Shown here: positions 7,985 through 15,532 of the stretch, piece after piece
Layout: each line of letters begins with the position of its first letter
How positions within the stretch are numbered: the stretch's first letter is position 1
DNA from: CAZTTG01 sp964615935
GTDB lineage: Bacteria; Planctomycetota; UBA1135; GCA-002686595
Direction of reading: 5' to 3'
Length of the DNA: 64,000 nucleotides
NCBI GenBank assembly: GCA_964615935.1
Contig: CAZTTG010000001.1
Coordinates: 1 to 64,000, forward strand
Notes under the pieces: model-generated
The model's database searches: none
What the model was told of the DNA's origin: nothing
Seen by the model: the letters and a program-made list of their open reading frames with translations, nothing else
Program-made: the position numbers and the translations under genes

Positions 7985-9067
7985 TCACCCGTCCGCGAGG
8001 AGGTTCTCGTGGATGAACGCGGCGAAGAGCTCCGCCTTCCGGCGCGCTCCCTCCTCGGTGACGTGCCGGCCGTCCCTCCAGAGCTCGTCGTCGAGCGGCA
8101 TCACGGCGGCGAAGTCGAAGAAGGGGACGCCGCGCTGGGTGGCCAGCGCCGCGACGGCCTGGTTGGACTCCCGGAACCCGTCCTGGTAGACGGCGGTCGC
8201 GGCGTAGTCCCCCTTGTGGGGAGAGTGCGCCCAGCTCGTGAGCATGATTTCGGCGCCGTATTCCCGGCAGAGGGCGATCATGTTCCGCAGGTTCTCGACG
8301 AAGAAGGTCGGCGGATTCTGGCTCAGGCGCTCGGGTGATCCCTGAAGCAGATCATCTTCGACCTTGACGGTCGAGCACAGGGCGTTGCGCGGCGAAAAAC
8401 CCCACTGGACGCCCAGATAGCGGATGAAGAGCAGGCGATCCCACCAGGGATCCAGTGCCACCCAGTGCCGCCGGTAGCCGGCGTTGTCGCGAGCATAGGT
8501 ATCGGGTGGTACGAATCGCGCCTGGACGTCATTGGTCCCGTGATAGACGATCACCAGATCGGGTTGGAAGGGCAGGACCCGCATCTGCAGGTTGAGGAGC
8601 GACTCCCAGGAGGTGTAGCCGCCGACGCCGGCGTTGATGACCTCCACGCCTTCGTGTCCGTACTCCTCCCGCAGCACGGTCTGAAGCTGGTGTGGGTAGG
8701 AGCCGCGGTGATCGTCTACGTAGTCGGTGTAGGTCGTGGAGCCCCCCAGGCAGGCAATCCGGTAGACGCCGTCGGGTTTCTCGCGCGACACTTCCTCGCC
8801 GCGGAAGCCGGCGGAGTTGTGCCGGTCCTCGCCGTCCGGAGGCGCGTACTCCTCGTTCAGCACGTAGCACAGATAGTGGTGAGGCCGGTACCGGAAGGCC
8901 TCTCTCGGCAGGTCCACCATGCGCAGGTACTTGCCGCGCATGGCGTGCGAGGCGAAGGCAGTGAGGTACACGCGCCAGCCGACCTCACAGACCATCAGTG
9001 TCGCGGCGATGGACACCAGGGTCTTGAGGAGGCGACGCCGAACGCCGCCTGGAGCGTCCGTCTTCAT
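7985..9067 (-). CDS. SGNH/GDSL-family hydrolase with N-terminal membrane anchor
   Basis: The product has 360 residues from the ATG at 9067; an in-frame ATG at 9100 would add 11 residues. I prefer 9067 because it gives a basic leader followed by a hydrophobic anchor (LLKTLVSIAATLMVCEVGW). The SGNH blocks are visible: the Ser block in CLGGSTTYTDYV, a Gly-containing block in NAGVGGYTSWE, the Asn block in YHGTNDVQ and the Asp/His block in DGRHVTEEG. Such enzymes remove or transfer acyl groups on extracellular or surface carbohydrates. It converges on the glycosyltransferase pair and may modify the same glycan, though it is a separate transcript. Confidence 0.82.
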   Translation of the reverse strand: MKTDAPGGVRRRLLKTLVSIAATLMVCEVGWRVYLTAFASHAMRGKYLRMVDLPREAFRYRPHHYLCYVLNEEYAPPDGEDRHNSAGFRGEEVSREKPDGVYRIACLGGSTTYTDYVDDHRGSYPHQLQTVLREEYGHEGVEVINAGVGGYTSWESLLNLQMRVLPFQPDLVIVYHGTNDVQARFVPPDTYARDNAGYRRHWVALDPWWDRLLFIRYLGVQWGFSPRNALCSTVKVEDDLLQGSPERLSQNPPTFFVENLRNMIALCREYGAEIMLTSWAHSPHKGDYAATAVYQDGFRESNQAVAALATQRGVPFFDFAAVMPLDDELWRDGRHVTEEGARRKAELFAAFIHENLLADG

Positions 9068-9284
9068 GGCACGGAGGATACACGGCTCCCCCGGCCCCAT
9101 CGAGAGGCGCGCCGGCGGGCGAAGCCGGGATAGCGGGAGGATTGGGTCCCTGGCGACCGGCTGCCCGGCCTCGAGGGCCGGGCCCCGGCCCCCCCGAGGG
9201 TCTCATGCCGAGGCGAGCTGCAGGTCGGCTGGGTCTTCAGCTCCTTCGGGTGGCGGGGATGTTGCGCCCGGCCCGGGCATGAAA

Positions 9285-9319
9285 CAGCCCCCCGTCGACA
9301 CGCCGTGGACGAGGGGCTG
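9285..9319 (-). terminator. strong hairpin, terminator of the 9341-10786 gene
   Basis: Two 15-base arms pair with two mismatches around a 5-base loop (ACGCC). The structure lies 21 bases past the stop of the minus-strand gene. On the minus strand it is followed by TTTC, as expected of a weak intrinsic terminator. Confidence 0.6.
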
Positions 9320-9340
9320 CCAGAGATGGTCCGCAGTTGC

Positions 9341-10786
9341 CTACAGACCTGCGTAGCGCATGAGAGACCCCCTGTTCTCCAGCACCGCCTGCTGCAGGGC
9401 CTCGGCGGCTTCGGCCGCATCCCCGTCCTCGCGCAGCGCCTGCTTGAAGGCTCGGTGCTTCTCGATCACCGGCGCGCATCCCCCGTCCAGGATGAAGGAC
9501 ACCAGGAGCCCGCTCTCGTTGATCCGCTTGCGCGAGCCCTCGATGTCGTTGCTGTCGAGCTGGAAGGCGAAGATGGCCTCCAGCTCGCCCAGGCCGCCCA
9601 GGGACACGATGTTGCCGATGGACCAATCGCGGGTCCACCAGGGGTTGCCGTCCTCGCCCACGTCGGGGTCCCGGAAGTAGCGCTCGACGTAGGCGCAGGC
9701 GCCGTAGCGCAGCCAGCGCGGGACGCGCTTCTCGCCCCAGAAGGCCTCGCCCTGGAAGGGCTCCCCGCCGGTGAGGATGAGGCTGACCGACTCCCAGCTC
9801 GGATCGATCCCCTCGACGAAGGACTGGGCCGCGGCGTGGCGCACGGCGTGGCGACCGAAGGGCGCGAGCTGATCGTCGGAGCGATCCCAGTAGCAGACGC
9901 CGCTCCCGCGGTAGACTCCCTGGTCCTCCTGCTGGTCGAACCAGGCCTCGGCGAAGTAGGCGTAGTGGACCGAGGAGTGGCCGGTGCTCTCGGTGGGATC
10001 CACCCCGGCGTTGGGGTCGCCCCCGGCGAAGGCGTTGTACTGATCGACGTCCCGCAGGACCAGCAGCTCGGGCCGCTCCCGCGGCGTCAGGCCGAAGATC
10101 CGCGCCAGGTCCGCCCAGGTCTTGTCGGCGTAGTGCCTCGCCCACTCCATGCCGGCACGATCCAGGGTGCCCAGCGCGACGTAGTGCTCTCCCGCGAGCT
10201 CCCACCACTGCCCGAGCTGGGAGTGGAAACGGTCGGCCTCCTCTACGGTGAGCCAGCGGTCCCCGCACTTCCACAGCCCCTCGCGCCACTTGTCGAAGTC
10301 GTCCGGGTGCACCCAGGTGAGGTCCTGCTGCTGCCAGCCCTCGGCGGTCCGCTCGGCCTCCCGAGCGCGCGCCGTCAGCCGGACCGGGCTGGTCCATTGC
10401 CCGCCCTCCTCGCGGACCCAGCCCATGCGCGCGAAGGGCACGTCCCGGGGGAGGATCCACTGGTCGCGGAAGCGCACCAGCCCGTGCTCGGCCAGCATGC
10501 GCGCGTCCTCGGCGCGCCGGTAGCGCGAGAGCTCGGCGTAGGTCTCGAACCAGCGGCCGTCGTAGCGGTGGTGGCGCAGGCCCTTGCGGGCTCCCTCGTG
10601 ATCGGGGTCGACCTCCAGGATGCGGGCCAGGACCGCGCGCTGCTCCTCCCGGGTCTCGTCGCCGTCGTAGGACCGGGAGAGCTCCCACAGCCGGGCGACG
10701 TCCGCTCCGGCCGCGGTGATCTTCTCGAGGTGGTCTTCGCCCGCGAGCAGCACCGGGGCGAGGGTCAGGAGCAGGGACTGGATCAT
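9341..10786 (-). CDS. secreted gluzincin-like protein with lost zinc motif
   Basis: The product has 481 residues with a short signal peptide (MIQSLLLTLAPVLLAGED). Residues 30-180 are TPR-like and Trp/Arg-rich, typical of planctomycete secreted proteins. Residues about 200-400 resemble the DUF1570/peptidase-MA fold: ELLVLRDVDQYNAFAGG, then RHAAAQSFVEG where the family usually has HExxH, then PRWLRYGACAYVERYF where it usually has a PxWLxEGLAxYxE pattern. The metal ligands are therefore missing, and I infer an inactive peptidase fold used for binding. It lies 88 bases downstream of the secreted paralogue of the anti-sigma ectodomain. The fold assignment is inference. Confidence 0.6.
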   Translation of the reverse strand: MIQSLLLTLAPVLLAGEDHLEKITAAGADVARLWELSRSYDGDETREEQRAVLARILEVDPDHEGARKGLRHHRYDGRWFETYAELSRYRRAEDARMLAEHGLVRFRDQWILPRDVPFARMGWVREEGGQWTSPVRLTARAREAERTAEGWQQQDLTWVHPDDFDKWREGLWKCGDRWLTVEEADRFHSQLGQWWELAGEHYVALGTLDRAGMEWARHYADKTWADLARIFGLTPRERPELLVLRDVDQYNAFAGGDPNAGVDPTESTGHSSVHYAYFAEAWFDQQEDQGVYRGSGVCYWDRSDDQLAPFGRHAVRHAAAQSFVEGIDPSWESVSLILTGGEPFQGEAFWGEKRVPRWLRYGACAYVERYFRDPDVGEDGNPWWTRDWSIGNIVSLGGLGELEAIFAFQLDSNDIEGSRKRINESGLLVSFILDGGCAPVIEKHRAFKQALREDGDAAEAAEALQQAVLENRGSLMRYAGL

Positions 10787-10817
10787 GGCGTGTCTCCCGT
10801 ATTCTACTCGCTGGGAA

Positions 10818-10855
10818 GCGGGTACCCCCGCCCCGCGGTCGGGGCGGGGGCCCGC
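10818..10855 (-). terminator. GC-rich hairpin after the 10875-11861 gene
   Basis: A long inverted repeat (GCGGG-TA-CCCCCGCCCC, loop GCGGTC, then the complement) lies 20 bases past the stop of the minus-strand secreted protein gene. It has a 10-base perfect core plus a 5-base outer stem. On the minus strand TTCCC follows. It may terminate or attenuate before the next gene. Confidence 0.5.
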
Positions 10856-10874
10856 CGGAAACCGGATCGCGGGG

Positions 10875-11861
10875 CTACCGAGGGGAGATCTCCTCGATCA
10901 GCTCGAAGACCTGGTCCGCGCTGGCGACGCTCTTGGAGCGCGCCTGGCAGTGGTAGTCCGCGCGTTGCCCGAGAAAGCTCAGGCTCAGGCACTTCTTGGA
11001 TTCCATCCCCTTGCGCAGGAACTCGGCGCACAGCGCCATGTCCCGCGCCCGCTCGACATCCCCCGAGTCGAGCGCGGCGATGACGTCCTCGTGCACCCGA
11101 GCCCGGGCCTTGCACAGGGCATCCGGTTCCCCCAGCTTCTTCAGGGCCAGGCCGGCGACCAGCACGTCGCAGGCGCTGCGCCCGTCGCAGGCCCCGGTAT
11201 TCAGGGCCCGCACGAGGGTCTTGCGGTGGGTATCGTCGCCTTGAAGGGCCAGGAAGGCGGCCGGCCGGATGCTGGCGGTTCGAGCCCCGCGGCCGTTCTC
11301 GAAGGCGAGCTTGGCGAGGCCCTTGGCGAAGTCCTTCCCGCCGCGCTCCGCGAACATCAGCAGCTGATCCTCGCCGAAGCTCTCGGGTGACTTCTTCCAG
11401 AGGGCCCCGCCGAGAGAGAGAGCCTTCTTCGATGATTCGGCCGCGAGCAGCTCGAGCATCCGATCGCGATCGGCCTGCGTGGACTCGGGACAGGCGTAGC
11501 GATCGACGATCAGGGGCTCGACCACCTCCCAGGTCTCGGGCTTGTCGGCGAGCACCTTGACCAGGTAGCTCACGCGCTTCTTCTTAATCTTGGCGAATGC
11601 GTCTTTCGCCTTCCCACAGCACTCTCCCTTCTTCCCGACCTCCTCCTTGCACTCGTGTTCCTTGACCTTCCCGCACTCCGCGCCCTCGGGCGGGCAGGTG
11701 AAGAGCTCCTCGAAGACGGCGGAGATCTCGCCGCGCTCCTTCTCGCTCAGGCCCTTCGCGTCCGCGCCGCCCGCCGGGGCGGGGGTCGCGGCGCCGGCCC
11801 ACAACAGGCACGCCAGGGCCGCGACTGGCGCGCGGCTCGTCAAGGGCTCGAGGCTCTGCAT
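10875..11861 (-). CDS. secreted Cys-rich protein, paralogue of the neighbouring anti-sigma ectodomain
   Basis: The product has 328 residues with a signal peptide (about residues 1-31). A Cys-rich segment follows (residues 55-85: CPPEGAECGKVKEHECKEEV, then GKKGECCGK), then an all-helical domain. Residues about 98-328 align by eye from end to end with residues about 310-537 of the anti-sigma protein encoded just upstream. Shared signposts are KPETWEVVEPL / RPHLWSAVEYA, SPESFGEDQLLMFAERG / FPESYEVHHVLAFAERG, RPAAFLALQGDD / LPAAYLAFRGRD and ADQVFELIEEI / AEAVRALLEEL. No enzymatic motif is seen. It is probably periplasmic and may bind the same ligand as the anti-sigma factor. Confidence 0.75.
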   Translation of the reverse strand: MQSLEPLTSRAPVAALACLLWAGAATPAPAGGADAKGLSEKERGEISAVFEELFTCPPEGAECGKVKEHECKEEVGKKGECCGKAKDAFAKIKKKRVSYLVKVLADKPETWEVVEPLIVDRYACPESTQADRDRMLELLAAESSKKALSLGGALWKKSPESFGEDQLLMFAERGGKDFAKGLAKLAFENGRGARTASIRPAAFLALQGDDTHRKTLVRALNTGACDGRSACDVLVAGLALKKLGEPDALCKARARVHEDVIAALDSGDVERARDMALCAEFLRKGMESKKCLSLSFLGQRADYHCQARSKSVASADQVFELIEEISPR

Positions 11862-11986
11862 GCTTCACTCTCCGGCTAGGGGTCGGTGGCGGTCCCAATC
11901 TCGCCGCCAGGCTCGTCCTGCCGGCGCCCTACCAGTCCCCGACGCCCGCCCGACGGTCGCAGGAGATCGAGATAAACCCGCGTAAC

Positions 11987-13600
11987 TCAGTCGGCCAGGA
12001 GCTCCTCCAGGAGCGCCCGGACGGCCTCGGCCCCGTCGATCGCCCGGCGGCGGGTCTCGTGGTGGCGGACCACGTTCATCGGCAGGAAGGCCAGCCTCGG
12101 CGGGCGCCCCGATTCCGTGAGCCGGTGGAAGAGCTCCACCTCCAGCACCAGACGAGCGGCCTCGTCGAGGTCCTCGCGCTCGAGGGCCTCGCCCACCTCC
12201 CGCTCCAGGAGCGCGTGCACCCGCTCCCAGGGCCGCTCCACCCCCAGCTCCCTGAGGGCCGCCGCCGCGATCAGGGTCTCCGCCAGCTCCGGGAACGCGA
12301 GGGAGATCTCCTGCACCGCGTCCATGAGGAGGACCAGGCCGTCGTCCCTCCCCCGGAAGGCGAGATAGGCGGCCGGCAGGGTCGGATCGTAGGGCGCGGA
12401 CTCGTCGTGGAAGGCCACCAGGCCGGCCACCTCCCGCTCGAACTCGAAGGCGCCCCGCTCGGCGAAGGCCAGGACGTGGTGCACCTCGTAGCTCTCGGGG
12501 AAGCGCATCCACAGCTCGCGGCCCAACTCCAGCGCCAGCTCGGAGGGGTGCATCGCCAGGAGATCCAGGGCGCGCGCACGGCGCGGGTCGGTCTCCACCT
12601 CGTGCGAGAAGAGCTCCTCGAACGCGTACTCGACCGCCGACCACAGGTGCGGACGCTTGCTCAGGAGCTCCATCAGCTCGCGCGCGGGCTGGCCGCCCAT
12701 CCCGGGGCCCCACATCCCGCCGGGATCGGCCTTGAGCGGCCCCATCGGTCCGAAGACCGAGGAGCACAGCTTGCCGACCCGCATCCCCTCCGGACCCGCG
12801 GCCACCGCGCCGCGTCCCGGCTCGAGCCGCAGGAGGCGCTCGTCGCCGGCGGCGACTCGATCCTCGTAGCGGCCGAACAGGAGCGCGACCTCGCCCGACT
12901 GCACCGCGACCGCCAGCGTCCCGGGCGCGCCGGCTTTCCCGCGCAACAGGTCGGCGGCCAGCCGGTTGAAGGGCTCCGGCTCGCCGACCGGCTTGGAGAG
13001 GACCTTGATCTCGCGGCTCAGGCTCAGGGCCGCCCCCGCGGCGGGCTCGATGCGCACCGGGCCGCTCGCGAGGACCAGCCCGGCGGCGTCGGCGACCCGC
13101 AGGGACCCCAGCCGCAGCTCGGCGCGGCCCGGCTCCATCGAGAGCACCGTGCGCTCGCCGAGGGACACCACCCCTCCACCGGCGAGCGCCAGCTCCGATC
13201 CGAGCCCGGGGCCCACGACGACCGCGTCCCCCTCGCGCACCTCGACCCCGACGCGGGCGAGGCCGTCCAGCGCGCTCATCAGCTCCACCGGCCGCGAGGC
13301 GACCGCCAGGGGGGGGTCCGGGGTCTGTCCCGGCCGCAGCACCCACAGGGCGATCCCGGCGGCCGCGGCGGCGACGACCGAGGCGGCGACGAGCCGCAGG
13401 GCGGGCCGCGGGATTCGGCGGGGTGGCGAGCCGACCCAGGAGGGCTCCCTCCCGTTCGGCTCGGCCTCGGCGGTGACGCCGCTGCCCTGCACGCCGCGCT
13501 TCCAGGCGGCCAGGATCCGGGGAGTCAGGTCGACCTCCTCGGGCTCCCCCAGGACCTGGGAGAGGGCATGGTCCAGCACGCGGTCCTCGGGATCGCTCAT
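11987..13600 (-). CDS. membrane anti-sigma factor with FecR-like and helical extracellular domains
   Basis: The product has 537 residues. The cytoplasmic N-terminus (1-65; DHALSQVLGEPEEVDLTPRI) would bind the sigma factor. A single membrane helix spans about 66-88. Outside, residues 100-250 look like the FecR beta-roll (GDAVVVGPGLGSELALAGGG, ERTVLSMEPGRAELRLGSL). Residues 310-537 form a helical domain also found as the free secreted protein at 10875-11861. The ATG at 13600 overlaps the sigma-factor stop by 4 bases, the usual coupling of sigma and anti-sigma genes. The open frame continues upstream of 13600 only as an out-of-frame reading of the sigma gene. The stress or ligand sensed is unknown. 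Confidence 0.78.
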   Translation of the reverse strand: MSDPEDRVLDHALSQVLGEPEEVDLTPRILAAWKRGVQGSGVTAEAEPNGREPSWVGSPPRRIPRPALRLVAASVVAAAAAGIALWVLRPGQTPDPPLAVASRPVELMSALDGLARVGVEVREGDAVVVGPGLGSELALAGGGVVSLGERTVLSMEPGRAELRLGSLRVADAAGLVLASGPVRIEPAAGAALSLSREIKVLSKPVGEPEPFNRLAADLLRGKAGAPGTLAVAVQSGEVALLFGRYEDRVAAGDERLLRLEPGRGAVAAGPEGMRVGKLCSSVFGPMGPLKADPGGMWGPGMGGQPARELMELLSKRPHLWSAVEYAFEELFSHEVETDPRRARALDLLAMHPSELALELGRELWMRFPESYEVHHVLAFAERGAFEFEREVAGLVAFHDESAPYDPTLPAAYLAFRGRDDGLVLLMDAVQEISLAFPELAETLIAAAALRELGVERPWERVHALLEREVGEALEREDLDEAARLVLEVELFHRLTESGRPPRLAFLPMNVVRHHETRRRAIDGAEAVRALLEELLAD

Positions 13601-14115
13601 CGCTCCAGCCGCCTCTCGATGCAGGACCGCAGCCGGCGCCGGGTCCGGACCAGGATCGACTTGACGCCCGACTCGGTGAGCCCCATGCGCCCGGCGATGG
13701 CGGCCTGGCGCAGGCTCGCCTCGTAGCGCAGCTGCAGCACCTCGCGCGCCCGGCCGCCCACGCTGCGCAGGCACTCCCGAAGGGCCGAGAGGTAGGAGGA
13801 GCCCTGGTCCTCGCCCTGGAACTCGACCCAGGCCCGCTCGGCCCCGGCCAGGTCCACCAGGGCCGGCCGCAGGCGCTCGCGGCGCACGGTCTTGAGGAAG
13901 AGGTTGCGGGCGACGGTGCGCAGGAAGGCCGCCGTGGCGGCCTCGCCCCGGTCCTCGAAGCCCGAGGAGAGGACCGACAGGAAGGTGTCCTGCACGAGGT
14001 CGTCCACCAGGCTGCGCGGGCAGCCCAGATACCCGAGGAAGCCGCGCACCGACGCCTGGTGCCGGCGCACGAGCTGCTCGACGAGCCGTATGCGCTGATG
14101 GGAGGCGGTCTTCAC
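13597..14115 (-). CDS. ECF-type RNA polymerase sigma factor
   Basis: The product has about 172 residues. Region 2 holds DDLVQDTFLSVL and TAAFLRTVARNLFLKTVRRE. Region 4 holds VGGRAREVLQLRYEASLRQA and the helix-turn-helix AAIAGRMGLTESGVKSILVR. It should direct polymerase to promoters controlled by the membrane anti-sigma encoded in the 4-base-overlapping gene. The start is uncertain: the frame is open far upstream, but conserved text begins near LVEQLVRRHQ. I chose the GTG at 14115, which abuts an AGGAG; there is no ATG nearby. The gene at 14199-15071 ends 83 bases before it. Confidence 0.82.
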   Translation of the reverse strand: MKTASHQRIRLVEQLVRRHQASVRGFLGYLGCPRSLVDDLVQDTFLSVLSSGFEDRGEAATAAFLRTVARNLFLKTVRRERLRPALVDLAGAERAWVEFQGEDQGSSYLSALRECLRSVGGRAREVLQLRYEASLRQAAIAGRMGLTESGVKSILVRTRRRLRSCIERRLER

Positions 14116-14198
14116 CTCCTGAGCAGCCCTCGAGGGGCGGGAAGGGTCGCGAGAATCCCCCAAAAAGCGGCTCCGACGCGAGGGGGCCGGGCTGGCGC

Positions 14199-15071
14199 CT
14201 ACTTGAGCCCCAGCTCCTTGGCGTGCTCGCGGATGTACTTGAGGGCCTTGACGCTGTCTCCGGACTTCTTGCCCTCGGCCGGCCGGAAGGTCTGCCCGGT
14301 GATCTGCCTCAGGGACCAGGTCACGTCCCGACGGAAGTAGTTCCACTGTTCCCAGCGCGCCGCCCAGTAGCTCGCCGGCGGGTTCGTGGGCGAGTCCACG
14401 TTGCCCGGCTCGGGCGGCTCGAGCAGCTCGCACAGGGTCCGGACGGTGCCCTTGTCCCGCGACTTGACCTGCCCGAAGAAGCGGATCGAGGCCCGCATGA
14501 CGTCCTTGTCGCCGAACTGCTTGAAGTGGCCCTCGACCTCACCCTCGGCGCGCGCGCAGCGGGTCCGCCCCAGGGCGTCGATGAGGGCCGCCGTCAGCCG
14601 CGGCTTGCCCCGGCGGAGCTTCTTGTCCTTGAGGGACTTGAGCAGCAGGGTGGAGGTCTTGTCGGGGAAGTTGGCCAGCAGGCGGGCGGCGGCGGACTGC
14701 ACCTCGACCTCGCGCTGCCGGGCCAGCTTCTCCAAACCCTTGCGGCTCGAGATCCCCAGCTCCTCGCCCTCGACCTTCACCGCCTCCCTGTCCACCTTGC
14801 TGGCCTTGTACTTGAGGGCATTCTTGGCGTGCACCAGGAAGGCCTCGTTGTCATGGGCGGTCATCCGCACCAGGGAGGCGACGATGCGGGCCGAGTCCTC
14901 GCTCTCGGTGGCGGCCTGGTGCATGTCGAGCAGGCGCCGGGCCTCCGGCGGGGACGCGGTGGTTACCTCGGGCTTGGCCGCATCCTCCTCCTGGGGATGC
15001 ACCGGGACTGCCCAGGGAACGAGGACGAGGGCAATGGCGGCCGGTAGGCGAAGAGCGAGCGATCCCATCAT
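14199..15071 (-). CDS. secreted helical (HEAT-like) protein
   Basis: The product has 290 residues with a signal peptide of about 26 residues ending near VHPQ. Residues about 40-200 consist of paired helices reminiscent of HEAT repeats (SAAARLLANFPDKTSTLLLK, ALIDALGRTRCARAEGEVEG). The C-terminal part is Trp-rich (SYWAARWEQWNYFRRDVTWS). I do not recognise a named family, and no catalytic motif is seen. It precedes the sigma/anti-sigma operon on the same strand and may belong to that envelope-stress cluster. Confidence 0.65.
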   Translation of the reverse strand: MMGSLALRLPAAIALVLVPWAVPVHPQEEDAAKPEVTTASPPEARRLLDMHQAATESEDSARIVASLVRMTAHDNEAFLVHAKNALKYKASKVDREAVKVEGEELGISSRKGLEKLARQREVEVQSAAARLLANFPDKTSTLLLKSLKDKKLRRGKPRLTAALIDALGRTRCARAEGEVEGHFKQFGDKDVMRASIRFFGQVKSRDKGTVRTLCELLEPPEPGNVDSPTNPPASYWAARWEQWNYFRRDVTWSLRQITGQTFRPAEGKKSGDSVKALKYIREHAKELGLK

Positions 15072-15341
15072 GAGGTCCTCCGGTCGGGTGCTCGGCCATG
15101 GTACCAGGGAAGGTCCGATGGCTGACGGGCATACAGACCATTCACCTCGAGAACCGGCATCTCGCCCCGCTCGCCGATATCGAGACGCGCACCCGGGAAT
15201 CTCAGTGCGCCATGCGCTACCTGGGACGGGCCCTGCACCGGGCCTTTATGGAGGAGCACGGCCGCCAGGGCCCCCCGGGCTTCCGCAGCACGACCGGGCT
15301 TGGCTGGGACGAGGGCTGGCGCGCCGGCGACGCCGAGGCGC

Positions 15342-15479
15342 GAGCGCTTCTTCCACTGGGAGCTGGAGTTCCCCGGGGTGATCCTGGGTGCCGACCGCAG
15401 GGGCTTCGACGCGGTGCTGGGGTACTCTCCGTGGGACAAGGTCCTGCGCACCAAGCAAGGGTCAGGCGCACTGGAGTAG
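15342..15479 (+). pseudogene. remnant of a type IIG (Eco57I/PglX-like) restriction-methylase
   Basis: In the third forward frame, 45 codons before a TAG read ERFFHWELEFPGVILGADRR and then GFDAVLGYSPWDKVLRTKQG. Type IIG and BREX PglX adenine methylases carry a nearly identical block, normally FFHWELEFPEVF followed by GFDAVLGNPPWDKV, where NPPW is catalytic motif IV. Here NPPW has become YSPW, and the frame ends about 10 codons later, where the intact enzyme continues for hundreds of residues. The upstream 240 bases are open in two frames but show no recognisable methylase text, so the rest is lost or scrambled. It sits directly before the type I operon. The whole 15072-15532 interval holds no other gene I can support. 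Confidence 0.6.
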
Positions 15480-15532
15480 CTGACGTCCCCCATGCGAGCT
15501 CGGAAGCTTGACCAGGCGGTGAGCTTCCGAGT

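Noticed and set aside
14116..14433. N-terminal extension of the sigma factor by about 106 residues
   Set aside because: It overlaps the end of the upstream gene in another frame and has shadow-type composition; sigma-family text begins only after 14115.
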